From positions 62,001 through 126,000 of the forward strand of contig NZ_JAQSDA010000013.1 of NCBI RefSeq assembly GCF_029945685.1: a stretch of DNA of 64,000 nucleotides. Reading direction: 5' to 3'. How positions within the stretch are numbered: position 1 is the first letter of the stretch; each line of letters opens with the position of its first letter. The notes beneath the pieces are model-generated. The model searched no databases and was not told the DNA's origin. It worked only from the letters and a program-made list of their open reading frames with translations. Below are positions 17,038-27,231 of this stretch, piece by piece. The position numbers and the translations under genes were made by a program. The stretch is from Polaromonas sp. Its GTDB lineage: Bacteria; Pseudomonadota; Gammaproteobacteria; Burkholderiales; Burkholderiaceae_C.

Positions 17038-20000
17038 ATGAAACGGCGGCTTCTGCGCTGCAATAGTGACGAATCAGGCTGAGCAATTCGTCCTCGGCAT
17101 AAGGTTTGCCGAGGTAATGGTCAACGCCCAGTTCCTTGGCATGTTCGCGATGTTTCTCGGCAATGCGCGAGGTGATCATGATGATCGGCAAGTCGCTCAG
17201 GCGGGCATCACCGCGGATGTTGCGCGCCAGGTCGAATCCGTCCATGCGCGGCATTTCAATGTCGGACAGAACCACAGTGGGACGCTCCTCCTGCAGACGT
17301 TCCAGCGCCTGCAAGCCGTCAGCGGCCATGGAAACGCGATAACCCTCGCGCTGCAGCAGGCGCTGGGTCACGCGCCGCACCGTGATCGAATCGTCGACCA
17401 CCAGAATCAGCGGAATCTGAGGTGTCACCGGCACGGGCGAAGCGACGGATAAACCGCGCCCCTCGTCAGCGCCCGATTGCTCGAGCATGTGCGGCTCGGC
17501 ACTGTCGGAACTCCAGGCGCGCGCCTGCTGCCCGTAAACCGAGGCGAGTGCGACGGGGTTGTAAATCAGGACAACGGCGCCCGAGGCCAGTACCGACATA
17601 CCCGCCAGACCCGGCAGGCGGGAAAGCTGCGGGCCCAGGTTTTTGACCACCACCTCCTGGTTGCCCAGCACCTCGTCAACATGCAGGGCCAGCCGCTGGG
17701 CGGCGCTTCGGAAAATGACCACCGGAGCGGTTTTCCCCTGGGGCTCGCTGCTCATGCGGGAGACCTGCAGCAAGGCGCCCGACCAGAAAAACGGCACCGC
17801 TTCGCCGGCAACATCGAGCACGCCGCTGTTGTAGGCCTGCTGCAAATCCTTCGCCGAAATCCGGCGCACGGTTTCGACCACGTTCGCGGGCACGCCGACC
17901 AAAGAACCACCGGCGCGCAACATCACCACCTGCGTCACCGCCGTGGTCAGCGGCAACACCAGCTTGAAGTTGGTCCCCTCGCCGGCGACAGTGCTGGTTT
18001 CAATGCGTCCGCCCAAGGCGTTGACCTCGGAGCGCACCACGTCCATGCCGATACCCCGGCCGGAAAGCTCGGTCACGTGCGACGCCGTACTGAAGCCTGG
18101 CATGAAAATCATGTTGGCCGCTTCGTCGTCGCCGATCTGCTGCCCCGGAGCCAGCAGGCCAGAAGCCACGGCCTTCTCGCGGATACGCTCCAGATTGAGA
18201 CCGGCGCCGTCATCGCGGAATTCGACCGACACGTCATTGCCCGACTGCTGCAAGCTCACGGTAATGAGGCCACTGGGGTCCTTGCCCGCGTTGGTGCGGG
18301 TCTGCATATCTTCGATGCCGTGGGCCACGCAATTGCGCAACAGGTGTTCGAACGCAGGTGTCATGCGATCGAGCATGCCGCGGTCCATCTCGATCGTGCC
18401 GCCCTGCAGGTCCAGACGGACCTGTTTGCCGGTTTCCTTCGAGGCCTGGCGAACCACGCGGTAAAGCCGCTCGGAAATACCTTCAAATTCCACCATGCGG
18501 GTGCGCAGCAGATCGCGCTGCAGTTCACGCGTCTGACGTGCCTGGGCGATCAGATCGTCCTCGGTCGCTTCCACCGTCCGCTGCAAGGTACGCTGCACGG
18601 TCGCCACGTCGTTGACCGACTCGGCCATCATGCGGGTCAGTTCCTGCACGCGCGTAAAACGGTCGAATTCCAGCGGGTCAAAGCCGAGCTGCGCTTCCTT
18701 GGCCTGCTGCAAGCGCGACTGCATCTGCGTTTCAGAGTGCATTTCCACGTCACGCAGCTGCGCACGCAAACGGTTCAAGTTGCCGCTCAGGTCGTTGAGT
18801 GAGCCGCGCAACTGGTTCAGTTCGGCTTCCAGGCGCGACCGCGTGATCATCACCTCACCGGCCTGGTTGACCATGCGGTCCAGCAGCTGCGAACGCACGC
18901 GTATCGACCCCGACGACGCCGGTCGCAAGGGTTGCAGTGCGGTGGACTGGGCCACGGACATCATGACTTTGCGTGAGCCCGACGCGGCGGTAACTGCCGG
19001 CACGGCCTGCGAATCGGCATCCGTCTCCACAGCATCCGGTGCCGGGGCACCAGTTACCTCAACGGCGGCCGGGGAAAGCGGCGGCAAGGGTTCCAGCGCC
19101 TGGGCCGCGTCGCCGGGGTGACGCAGGGCTTCAAAGTTGGCCTGCATCGCGTCAAAAGTTGTCAGCAGCGAATCAAAATCCTGCGAGGCAGCAGCATCGG
19201 AGCCCATGTGCTCGATATCCGACTCGATCCGGTGCGCCATCTCGCCGAGTCGCATGGCGCCCGCCAGACGCGCACTGCCCTTGAGCGTGTGCAAGGCCCG
19301 CAACACTTCGTTGCGCGCGCCATGGTTGTCTGGACGAGCCGACCATTGCCGCAGGGCGCCGCCCAGCTGGGGCATCAATTCAGCGCCCTCTTCCTCAAAA
19401 ATCGGAAACAGGTCCGGATCGATTACGTCGACCGCGTCAATCTCGTCATCCATGTCTTCACTGAATGCCGCGGACGCAAACGATGCAGCCGTTGCCACAG
19501 GCGCAGCAGGTGCTACTGCAGTCGTTGGCATGGCGGGCGACGCCGGCACCGCGACAGGCGCAGTGGCAACAGGTGCAACGGGCAAAACCTTGACGGTCAC
19601 CGAGAGTGGCCGTTCCCGCGCCGGGAGTACCGTGCCCTTCATCGGAACGCCGGCAGGCGCTTCCGGGGCTGCCGGAGGGGTCGCGGCAGAAACTGGTTCC
19701 TGCAATGCAACGGGGGTCTCAGCAGCCTCCGGGATGGAGATATCCATGGAAGTTTGAGCGGCGTCGTCGCTAAAGTCGATTTCCCGCAAAGCCTGAAGAA
19801 TTCCGGGATCGGGCTGCTTGAGAAAGCCAGCTGCAAACTGATGCAGCAGGCGCCGGATATCTTCGGCAGCGTCGATCAACAACTTGTTGTGCCTGCCGCT
19901 GCTTTGCCCATGCTGGATTTGCGTCTGCTGCAAGGCGTTTTCGAGCGCGCGCGCCATTTCAGACAGGGCTTCGAATCCAACCGTCGCCGAACTGCCCGCC

Positions 20001-23000
20001 AGCGAATGGGTGAGCGCGAGCGCGGAGTCGCCGATGGGGCGGTCGCGTTCCATCGTCCATTCCGTGACTTCGGTGACCAGCCGGCGCGACCACTCGTCAG
20101 CTTCATTGAGATAGACGTTGTAAAGCGGAATGCCAATACGCAACGAACCGATCACCTTGACCTGCTCGTCAGCAGCCGTTTCGCCGGATACCGGTTCATC
20201 GGAAGGATTCTCGAAAGATGCAGTCGACACATCTTTCGTCGCAAGGGCTGGAGACTGGATCTCACTGTCCCCCGGGAAGGCAAAGTCAAAATCTTGCCCG
20301 TCCCGCGTCGCCTCCAATGGGGGCAAGGCCGCCGGAGCTTGGGCAGACTTTTCCTCAACGGCAGGCTGACCCAGAAAATGCACGTCAAAATCGCTGGCCG
20401 ACAATTCCAGCGGCTCGGCCTGTTCAGCCGGCGACGGATCTGCAAAATCCAAATCGAACACGATCTCCGAAGGCGTATTCGGCGCTGCGGGCGGCTCGGC
20501 GCCGACCGGTCCCGACAAGGCCGCGAGGCTGTCAAAGTCAATGCCTTGAATATCTGCCAGCGCTGACACCCCGGGTGCGGCAGGCGTCTCGACAGCAGGC
20601 GTCCCAGGCTCCGCATCCATCACCAGGTCGAAATCCAGATCCGTGCCCTCGACCACTGGCAACGGGGCTGCGTCCTGCCCTTGCTCAACAGGGGAGACGA
20701 CACTCTCCGCAGCCGGCGCCTGCGGCGCGGCTGGCTGCTGGATCGGAATGAAACGCCCCTCCTCCCGCATCGCATCTGCACTGGCTCGAAATGCGGAGGA
20801 CGTCCAGGTCGTCTCACGGCCCGAGGCAATGTCCTCGATCCATGCCGCAAACCCGTCCATGGCCTGCACACACAGCGCGCGGAATTCTTCATTGGAAGGC
20901 TTTTGCTCGGCCAGCCAGCCATTGAGCATTTGCTCCATGGCCCAGGCAGCTTCGCCAAACTCGTTGAGCCCGACCATACGGGAGCTGCCTTTGAGCGTGT
21001 GGAAAGCGCGCCGCAATATCGTCAGTTCGCCAATATCTCCCGGCTCAGTGGCGAGGGCGGCAAGCGCCGACTGCGCATGGCCAGCGACTTCGCGCGCCTC
21101 CTCCAGAAAGATATCGCGCAGGTCGTCTTCCTCGAAATCGTCAGCGCCGGTGGCCGAGCCCCGAGGCGCCGCCTCAGGGGCAGCAGCCGGGGCGGTAGCC
21201 GCCACCAGACTGGTGAGAGAACCCGCCCCGGACTGTGGGCCCTGCGCGGCAACGGCCAGAGCGGCATCACGGGCCGTCTGGGCAAGGGCCGGCTGGTCGG
21301 CCAGCGCCGCATGGGTTGCCAGAACATCGAGTTTGACGCTCAGACTTTCGGCAGAATCGCCAGCCTGGGCATCCTGAACGACGGACAGCACTTCCTGGGA
21401 CAACTCGCTGTTGACCGTTACCGCCGCGGCTGCGTCCTGCGCGGTATGAATACGACCCATCAGGGGTTTGAGCTCACCCTTGACGTCGTCGTACACAAAA
21501 AGCTTTTTCGCGAGCGCCGGCTGGTAATTGAGCATGTCAATCAGGAAGCTCAATGCCCCCAGATTGTTGCCCAATTGCTCGAAGGCTCCGGAAGATCGCG
21601 CCAGCTGATCGTCCGCCGGTGTCACCAGCATCTGCTCCACGCTCTCGCGCATGCGCAGTACCGCCTGGGAGGCCTGATCCAACCCCAGCACGGACAACAC
21701 ACCACGCATTTGCGAGAGCTGGCCGGGAACCGCTGCCAGCGGCGCTTTTTCCTGCGGGTTGCGGAAAAACACATCCAACGATTTTTCGAGTTCGCTCAGG
21801 GAAATGCGCAGTTCGCCGACCACACTGCCCATCGTTTGTTTGTCGCTGACGCGGCGATACAACTCTTCCATCCACGACTCAAGCGGCTGCGCCTGGCCAC
21901 CGCTTCGCGCGCTGTCGAGCCGCTGGGCCAGTCGGGCGGTCCGGATCGCCAGTTGCGGGTCGGCGGGATCGAGATCATCAAAAGCAGCTTCCAGGTAGAG
22001 CACGGCCGTGGCCACCTCAAGAGCCAGCTCGATGGGAGGCGCCAACCCGGAACGAACCGTCACTTCAATCACCTGTGTCAGCGCAGTGGCCAAGGGCTCA
22101 CTGGGCGGATGCAGCTTGACCAGCGAATCGGTCACCAGACTGAACTGGTCAGCCACTGTCTTGAACTTGCTCACATCCCCCGCCGTCAGAGACGACCAGG
22201 TCTCCTTGGCCGAAACAATCCGTTTGCGGGCCTGGGCCAGCAGCGCCGGGTCGAAGCGGCCAAACTGCACCGCTTCGTAGTCAACCGGCTTGAACCGGGT
22301 CAGTCCATAGCTGGAGCGAATGGCTGACAGGACAGGAGTATCGGCGGCACGGGCTGCCACGGCTTGCGAGCAAAAAAACAGCAGGTCCTGGGCAAGCCTG
22401 TCCGACGCATCGGTGCCGCCCTTGGCAAAGGACGCATATTGCAGAAGCACGCGCGAAGCAGCGCGTTTGACGTAGAGATCCACCTTGAGCAGACCATGAG
22501 CCAGCGCTTCGAAATAGCCCGCTGCGATTTTCCAGAATGCCCTGGGTTCGCCCGCGGGCTCGGCCTGGGCAAATCCCAGGCACATATCCCTGAAGTTCTG
22601 GGCTGCCTGCGGGTCGCCCGTACGCATGATTTTCAGGACCAGCTGGTCCAGCGACTGCCTCGACGCATCATCGTAAGCGCCCGCGTTAACCGTGACCGCC
22701 AGCGCCGGGTCCATCCAGCGCCATTCGTACATCCAGAGGTCTGCCGGATGGATGCGATCCGCACCGACCAGCCCCTGCACGTCACGGTACTGGGGAAACA
22801 GCGAAACGGCTGAAACCGGCTTGTCAGCCAGCACCCCTTCGAGGTATTCGGTCAAGGCAAAACTGGCTTGCTCAACCTTCGCCGCAGCCTCCTGATTGCA
22901 TTGCTCTGGCCGCTGCACAAACCGCTGCACAGCTGATTCCATCGCGCGCAGTACCAGCGCGGGCGCACCCAGACCGACCATCTCCAGCGCGCCGACAGCC

Positions 23001-23218
23001 TGGTGCAACTGCTGGCGCGCGATGCGCAACTGGCTCGCATCAAGGGCCGCTAGATCGGAGCCACGTGCCAATTCGGCGTCTCGCACAAACCGCTTCAGGG
23101 CCTTTGCAGCACCATCCAGGGATTTTCGAAGTTCGTCCAGCACCCACGCCAAGGGACCCAGATCATTCACGGCCAAGTCGAGGTCGGCAGGAGATGAATT
23201 CGGAGCGTTCAATTGCAT
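17036..23218 (-). CDS. chpA: ChpA/PilL: hybrid CheA-like kinase of the type IV pilus Chp system
   Basis: A 2060-residue hybrid histidine kinase. Histidine-phosphotransfer segments are seen near residue 72 (QLHQAVGAL), 739 (FHTLKGSSRM), 1071 (THSLAGSS) and 1311 (LHTLKGSARL), plus a copy without His near 490 (LSQMRGVLSVLGL). A CheA-type dimerisation helix lies at about 1440-1500. The ATPase domain has 'LRNCVAHGIED' near 1631 and GRGIGMDVV near 1722. A CheW-like domain covers about 1755-1905 and a receiver 1939-2055, with the phospho-Asp in 'VVLSDIEMPRMDGF'. Pro/Ala-rich linkers separate the parts. It links PilJ signals to PilG/PilH for twitching motility and cAMP-type signalling in Pseudomonas. 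It is shorter than Pseudomonas ChpA (about 2470). Confidence 0.95.
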   Translation of the reverse strand: MQLNAPNSSPADLDLAVNDLGPLAWVLDELRKSLDGAAKALKRFVRDAELARGSDLAALDASQLRIARQQLHQAVGALEMVGLGAPALVLRAMESAVQRFVQRPEQCNQEAAAKVEQASFALTEYLEGVLADKPVSAVSLFPQYRDVQGLVGADRIHPADLWMYEWRWMDPALAVTVNAGAYDDASRQSLDQLVLKIMRTGDPQAAQNFRDMCLGFAQAEPAGEPRAFWKIAAGYFEALAHGLLKVDLYVKRAASRVLLQYASFAKGGTDASDRLAQDLLFFCSQAVAARAADTPVLSAIRSSYGLTRFKPVDYEAVQFGRFDPALLAQARKRIVSAKETWSSLTAGDVSKFKTVADQFSLVTDSLVKLHPPSEPLATALTQVIEVTVRSGLAPPIELALEVATAVLYLEAAFDDLDPADPQLAIRTARLAQRLDSARSGGQAQPLESWMEELYRRVSDKQTMGSVVGELRISLSELEKSLDVFFRNPQEKAPLAAVPGQLSQMRGVLSVLGLDQASQAVLRMRESVEQMLVTPADDQLARSSGAFEQLGNNLGALSFLIDMLNYQPALAKKLFVYDDVKGELKPLMGRIHTAQDAAAAVTVNSELSQEVLSVVQDAQAGDSAESLSVKLDVLATHAALADQPALAQTARDAALAVAAQGPQSGAGSLTSLVAATAPAAAPEAAPRGSATGADDFEEDDLRDIFLEEAREVAGHAQSALAALATEPGDIGELTILRRAFHTLKGSSRMVGLNEFGEAAWAMEQMLNGWLAEQKPSNEEFRALCVQAMDGFAAWIEDIASGRETTWTSSAFRASADAMREEGRFIPIQQPAAPQAPAAESVVSPVEQGQDAAPLPVVEGTDLDFDLVMDAEPGTPAVETPAAPGVSALADIQGIDFDSLAALSGPVGAEPPAAPNTPSEIVFDLDFADPSPAEQAEPLELSASDFDVHFLGQPAVEEKSAQAPAALPPLEATRDGQDFDFAFPGDSEIQSPALATKDVSTASFENPSDEPVSGETAADEQVKVIGSLRIGIPLYNVYLNEADEWSRRLVTEVTEWTMERDRPIGDSALALTHSLAGSSATVGFEALSEMARALENALQQTQIQHGQSSGRHNKLLIDAAEDIRRLLHQFAAGFLKQPDPGILQALREIDFSDDAAQTSMDISIPEAAETPVALQEPVSAATPPAAPEAPAGVPMKGTVLPARERPLSVTVKVLPVAPVATAPVAVPASPAMPTTAVAPAAPVATAASFASAAFSEDMDDEIDAVDVIDPDLFPIFEEEGAELMPQLGGALRQWSARPDNHGARNEVLRALHTLKGSARLAGAMRLGEMAHRIESDIEHMGSDAAASQDFDSLLTTFDAMQANFEALRHPGDAAQALEPLPPLSPAAVEVTGAPAPDAVETDADSQAVPAVTAASGSRKVMMSVAQSTALQPLRPASSGSIRVRSQLLDRMVNQAGEVMITRSRLEAELNQLRGSLNDLSGNLNRLRAQLRDVEMHSETQMQSRLQQAKEAQLGFDPLEFDRFTRVQELTRMMAESVNDVATVQRTLQRTVEATEDDLIAQARQTRELQRDLLRTRMVEFEGISERLYRVVRQASKETGKQVRLDLQGGTIEMDRGMLDRMTPAFEHLLRNCVAHGIEDMQTRTNAGKDPSGLITVSLQQSGNDVSVEFRDDGAGLNLERIREKAVASGLLAPGQQIGDDEAANMIFMPGFSTASHVTELSGRGIGMDVVRSEVNALGGRIETSTVAGEGTNFKLVLPLTTAVTQVVMLRAGGSLVGVPANVVETVRRISAKDLQQAYNSGVLDVAGEAVPFFWSGALLQVSRMSSEPQGKTAPVVIFRSAAQRLALHVDEVLGNQEVVVKNLGPQLSRLPGLAGMSVLASGAVVLIYNPVALASVYGQQARAWSSDSAEPHMLEQSGADEGRGLSVASPVPVTPQIPLILVVDDSITVRRVTQRLLQREGYRVSMAADGLQALERLQEERPTVVLSDIEMPRMDGFDLARNIRGDARLSDLPIIMITSRIAEKHREHAKELGVDHYLGKPYAEDELLSLIRHYCSAEAAVS

Positions 23219-23274
23219 AGATAGCAGGCCGGTTCAGAAATCGTAGGTCACGGACAGGAAAAATCAGCGATACG

Positions 23275-25548
23275 TCAGGCGATCTTGAATCGCGAGACGG
23301 ACTGCCTGAGTTCTTCGGCCATGCGGGACAAATCACGCACCTGCTGCGCGGTGGATCGCGTACCTTCTCCGGTTTGCTCGGTCACCGCAAAAATGTGCTG
23401 GATGTTGCCGGCCACCACGTTGGCAGATTCGGCCTCCCGGGATGCAGAGTCGGAAATCTGCTCAATCAGGTCAGCAAGCCGGCGTGACACCAGGTCAATC
23501 TCCGACAGTGCGGTACCGGCGCTGTCCGACAGCTTGGCTCCTTCGACCACACCCTGCGTGGAGCGCTCCATGGCGGCCACCGCATCCTGCGTGTCGGTCT
23601 GAATGGCTTTCACCAGCGCAGAAATCTGGCGGGTCGCATCGGCAGAACGCTCAGCCAGCCGCTGCACCTCTTCGGCAACCACCGAGAATCCGCGACCGGC
23701 TTCACCCGCGGAGGCGGCCTGAATGGCCGCATTGAGCGCCAGCACGTTGGTCTGTTCGGTAATGTCCGAAATCAGTTCGGTGATCTCGCCAATCTCCTGA
23801 GACGACTCACCGAGCCGCTTGATTCGCTTGGAGGTTTCCTGGATCTGGTCGCGGATGGAGTTCATGCCGCCGATGGCGTTTTGCACCGCCTGCAAACCTG
23901 ATTCGGCGGCGGTCAGCGATTGGCGCGCCACCTGGGAAGATTCCTGCGCCTGGGTGGACACCTGGTTGATTCGGGTAGCCATGTCAAGCACCGACTGGCC
24001 GGTTTCGCGAATTTCCCGCAGCTGTTCCGTGGAGGCTGCCAGCAGCTCGGTCGAGGTGCTTTCCACCTGGGCCGTGGTTTGCGCCACTCGTGTCGCCGTG
24101 TTCTGCACGTTGCCTACCAGCTGGCGCAGCTCTTCCACCGTGTAATTGACCGAGTCGGCAATGGCACCGGTAATGTCTTCCGTCACGGTCGCTTCCTGGG
24201 TCAGGTCACCTTCAGCCACCGTCTGCAACTCGTTCATCAATCGCAAAATGGCGGCCTGGTTGGCGTCATTGACGCGCTTGGCGTCCTGCTCCATGCCTTT
24301 GGCTTCCAGCCGCTGATTTTCAGCGACACCCTGGCGCTGCCGGCTGTCCAGCACCTGCAAACGGGCCAAGCCAGCCGCGCAGAGCAATGCAAAGGCAGCA
24401 GCAGCGGCCAGCGTCGCCAACGCCCCGACACCGAGGCCGGTCTGCGACGACAACTTGCCCTGAATGTCCTCCAGGCCCCGGCGCAAAGGCTCACTGTCGG
24501 CAATGATCGAAGCCTGCGCCTCACGAGCCGAGACCAGACCCTGCAAGTTGCCGAGAATCGCGCCGGCCTGCACCCGGGTCTGCTCATACAGCGCCATCAG
24601 CGCCTCGAGCCGTTCGCGCGTCTGCGGGTCCTTGGAGCCCGCCAGACGAAGTTCAGGACTGCCCTCCTGCAAGCCCTGTGCAATTTCCTTGAACGAGTTC
24701 AGGTCCTTACCCAACAGGAACACGGCTTCGGGGCTCACGCCCTCCATCGTCAGAAATTCGTTGGCGGATTTACCGATACGCTGGGTCAACATCACCAGCT
24801 GGCCGGCCGCTGAAATTTCTGCGGGCGCCGCGTTCTGCTGGAGCTTGAGCGAAGACACCGTCTCGGCAATTTCAAGCAGATCCGACGACTGCCGGTTGAT
24901 GGTGCGCAGTGCGTTTCCCACCTGCGTCAAAATAGCCTGCTGACCCATCACGGTTGATGCATTCTTCTCGGCGCGCTCCATCAGCGGCGTCACCGTCTCG
25001 ACATCCGGCTGCAGGGGAGCGGCGACCGGCTCAAGACGCAGGGACTCATCGCCAGACTTCAAGCCACGCACGGTTTTGGCCAGCACGTCGGAGCTTTCTC
25101 GCACGTCGGGGAATGCCTGGGCACTGCCCACCAGCGCCTGGGACACAGACTTCGCGAGCCGCTGCGACTGCATCAGCGATTGCCCGGTGGCGGCCACCTG
25201 CTGCGCGACCCTGTCCGCCTGGTTCAGTGCGACAAAAGTCACGGAGCCGAGCACCACGACCGCAAAAGCGAGCAGGATCACCAGGATCCGCTGGTGCTCG
25301 CCCATGGACCTGCGGCCCAGTACCGGCAGGGCCAGCTTTTCAACATTCTCCGGGACGTCCTCGGCGGACAGGCTTTCAGGACCGTCACTGCCGCCCAAGC
25401 GCGCCGTGGCGGCTGAACCACTCGAAGCATCCATCGCCCCTGTTGCCAGGGGATCCACCGACATGTCCAGCGAGACGCCATCCATGCTGTCCTCAGGTGG
25501 CGCAGACTTTGTTTTGAACAGCTTCTGAATATTTTCGACAACAGACAT
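23275..25548 (-). CDS. pilJ: PilJ: methyl-accepting chemoreceptor of the Chp system
   Basis: A 757-residue inner-membrane receptor. An unusual N-terminal cytoplasmic stretch of about 85 residues precedes the first membrane helix ([21 protein letters not shown]). The periplasmic part holds two PilJ-type sensor repeats (residues 110-370), followed by a second helix ([19 protein letters not shown] near 380), a HAMP-like linker and the signalling domain. The hairpin tip '[30 protein letters not shown]' is the invariant kinase-contact region. In Pseudomonas PilJ senses pilin and surface contact and drives ChpA. The gene lies between pilI and chpA on the same strand. Confidence 0.96.
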   Translation of the reverse strand: MSVVENIQKLFKTKSAPPEDSMDGVSLDMSVDPLATGAMDASSGSAATARLGGSDGPESLSAEDVPENVEKLALPVLGRRSMGEHQRILVILLAFAVVVLGSVTFVALNQADRVAQQVAATGQSLMQSQRLAKSVSQALVGSAQAFPDVRESSDVLAKTVRGLKSGDESLRLEPVAAPLQPDVETVTPLMERAEKNASTVMGQQAILTQVGNALRTINRQSSDLLEIAETVSSLKLQQNAAPAEISAAGQLVMLTQRIGKSANEFLTMEGVSPEAVFLLGKDLNSFKEIAQGLQEGSPELRLAGSKDPQTRERLEALMALYEQTRVQAGAILGNLQGLVSAREAQASIIADSEPLRRGLEDIQGKLSSQTGLGVGALATLAAAAAFALLCAAGLARLQVLDSRQRQGVAENQRLEAKGMEQDAKRVNDANQAAILRLMNELQTVAEGDLTQEATVTEDITGAIADSVNYTVEELRQLVGNVQNTATRVAQTTAQVESTSTELLAASTEQLREIRETGQSVLDMATRINQVSTQAQESSQVARQSLTAAESGLQAVQNAIGGMNSIRDQIQETSKRIKRLGESSQEIGEITELISDITEQTNVLALNAAIQAASAGEAGRGFSVVAEEVQRLAERSADATRQISALVKAIQTDTQDAVAAMERSTQGVVEGAKLSDSAGTALSEIDLVSRRLADLIEQISDSASREAESANVVAGNIQHIFAVTEQTGEGTRSTAQQVRDLSRMAEELRQSVSRFKIA

Positions 25549-25578
25549 GGTGAGCCTTCCGGGAAAAACGTGATAGCG

Positions 25579-26109
25579 CTAGGCGCTGATGGTCAAGAAA
25601 TGGGCTTGCTGCGCCAGCAACTGCAGGTTGATTTCCTGCCAATGCGTACCGTTCGAATCCACATAGCTGTGGCCGAAAAACTCCGGCGCGTCGGGCGATC
25701 TTTCTGCAAAGTCCGTGAACGCTTCCGAGTTGCGCAGGCCGGCCAGCTTGTCGATCTGCAAGGCGCAATTGATCTCCAGCGCACTGTTGAGGGCCACCAG
25801 CCGTGACTCGGTACGTGCCAGCTCACTGCGTGCCGGCGGCATTTTCCCAGTCACAAAACTCGCCAGATCAACCACGCCATACAGGCCGCCACGCAGATTG
25901 GCCACACCGGCAAACCAGGCTTGCGTGTAGGGCACATTCTGCGCACTGACCCAGGGAAAGATTTCTCCGGACTGATTCAGGGGGAAGAGGTATTTTTCAC
26001 CCCCCGCCTCGACGGCCAGCCAGGACGCCGAAACACCCTGGGTCTTGGCCGCCTTCAGCCTGTCGGCGAGACGGCTTTGCAGTTCTCTAAGCGCTTGTCG
26101 GTTGGCCAT
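25579..26109 (-). CDS. pilI: PilI: CheW-like coupling protein
   Basis: A 176-residue CheW-domain protein that should connect receptor PilJ to kinase ChpA. Core features include 'GVSASWLAVEAGGEKYLFPLNQSGEIFPW' at the start of the fold and 'WFAGVANLRGGLYGVVDLASFV', the characteristic NLRG(x)xxPVxDL-like strand. Position between pilH and pilJ, 30 bases before pilJ, matches the pilGHIJ order of Pseudomonas and other twitching bacteria. Confidence 0.94.
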   Translation of the reverse strand: MANRQALRELQSRLADRLKAAKTQGVSASWLAVEAGGEKYLFPLNQSGEIFPWVSAQNVPYTQAWFAGVANLRGGLYGVVDLASFVTGKMPPARSELARTESRLVALNSALEINCALQIDKLAGLRNSEAFTDFAERSPDAPEFFGHSYVDSNGTHWQEINLQLLAQQAHFLTISA

Positions 26110-26132
26110 GCTTTAGAGGGTTCGGTGCGGGA

Positions 26133-26498
26133 TCAGCCCAGCGCCTTGATTTTGGCCATCAGTTCGTCAGCATCCACCGGCTTGGTTATGTAGTCCTTGG
26201 CGCCCTGGCGCATGCCCCAGACGCGGTCGGTTTCCTGATTTTTGCTGGTACACATGATGATGGGCACGTCTGCGTACAGGGGGTCCCGGGTAATGGCGCG
26301 CGTGAGTTGAAAACCATTTTGCCCGGGCATCACCACGTCCATCAGGATCAGGTCAGGCTTTTCCTCGGCCAGCCGACGAAAGGCGTCTTCCGCGTTCTCA
26401 GCGGTTTTCACGGCGAAACCTTTTTTGACCAGCAGGTCGGTCATGAACATCAACTCCGTTTTAGAGTCGTCCACAATCAGTATTTTTTTAATCGTCAT
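26133..26498 (-). CDS. pilH: PilH: single-domain response regulator
   Basis: A 121-residue receiver. The acidic pair and phospho-Asp are seen in 'ILIVDDSKTE' and 'LILMDVVMPGQNGF', with the conserved Thr and Lys in 'IIMCTSK' and 'YITKPVD'. ATG at 26498 is chosen; it overlaps the pilG stop by one base (TAATG). In Pseudomonas PilH opposes PilG or acts as a phosphate sink in control of pilus retraction. Confidence 0.95.
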   Translation of the reverse strand: MTIKKILIVDDSKTELMFMTDLLVKKGFAVKTAENAEDAFRRLAEEKPDLILMDVVMPGQNGFQLTRAITRDPLYADVPIIMCTSKNQETDRVWGMRQGAKDYITKPVDADELMAKIKALG

Positions 26499-26896
26499 TA
26501 CGCTACTCCTTGTTTTGCGCTGCCCAGTTCCTGAACGGTGTGCAGCAACTGGTCTTTGGTAAATGGTTTGGTCAGGTAGTCTTGCGAGCCGACCATCCTG
26601 CCTCTTGCCTTGTCGAAAACCCCGTCCTTGGAAGACAGCATCACAATCGGCACATTGGAAAATTTCGGGTTGCGCTTGATGATGGCGCAGGTCTGATAGC
26701 CGTCGAGACGAGGCATCAGGATGTCGCAAAAGATCAAGTCAGGCAGGTAGTCGTTGACTTTGGAGAGTGCGTCAAAGCCGTCCTCCGCCAGCAGCACCTC
26801 ATGGCCGCCCTGCTTCAGGAAAATCTCCGCGCTACGCCGGATCGTGTTGCTGTCGTCGATGACCAGGACCTTGAGACCTGAACTGGTATTACTCAC
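26498..26896 (-). CDS. pilG: PilG: single-domain response regulator
   Basis: A 132-residue receiver with 'VLVIDDSNTIRRSAEIFL', 'LIFCDILMPRLDGYQ' (phospho-Asp), 'IVMLSSKDG' and 'YLTKPF', closely resembling PilG. The start is GTG at 26896 with a strong AAGGAG eight bases before. It is the first gene of the pilGHIJ-chpA run; PilG promotes pilus extension in Pseudomonas. A rubredoxin gene lies 78 bases upstream on the same strand. Confidence 0.95.
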   Translation of the reverse strand: MSNTSSGLKVLVIDDSNTIRRSAEIFLKQGGHEVLLAEDGFDALSKVNDYLPDLIFCDILMPRLDGYQTCAIIKRNPKFSNVPIVMLSSKDGVFDKARGRMVGSQDYLTKPFTKDQLLHTVQELGSAKQGVA

Positions 26897-26974
26897 TGAC
26901 TGTGCTCCTTGTACCGCGTCGCCGGCCCGGCACCGCCCCCCCGCGCGTTTTGTTTAGACACCTGGCGCGACCAT

Positions 26975-27136
26975 TCAGATTTGAACCATTTCGAAGTCTT
27001 CCTTGCGCGCGCCGCATTCGGGACAGGTCCAGTTCATCGGTACCTGGGCCCAGGGCGTGCCTGCCGCTATGCCGTGTTCGGGCGCACCGGTTGATTCGTC
27101 ATAAATCCACCCACAAATTAAACACATCCAGGTCAT
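26975..27136 (-). CDS. Rubredoxin
   Basis: A 53-residue protein, easily missed because of its size. Reading from ATG at 27136 it begins MTWMCLICGWIYDESTGAPE and ends in CPECGARKEDFEMVQI. The two CxxC pairs (C5/C8 and C38/C41) with the flanking GWIYDE and W-T-C-P-E-C-G are the iron-binding loops of rubredoxin, a small cytoplasmic electron carrier. It lies directly upstream of pilG and divergent from thiD, an arrangement I associate with Comamonadaceae. Its electron partner is unknown; a link to the pil genes is not implied. Confidence 0.95.
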   Translation of the reverse strand: MTWMCLICGWIYDESTGAPEHGIAAGTPWAQVPMNWTCPECGARKEDFEMVQI

Positions 27137-27231
27137 TGATTGAGTCACAGCTTAAGTTGCCTTCGAATAGAATGCAACAATTGTATCGAGGCGGCGTTGC
27201 TTATTCGCTTACGAGGCAAAATTCCAGCCCT

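Noticed and set aside
27137..27231. TPP riboswitch before thiD.
   Set aside because: The gap is too short and lacks the conserved CUGAGA core.
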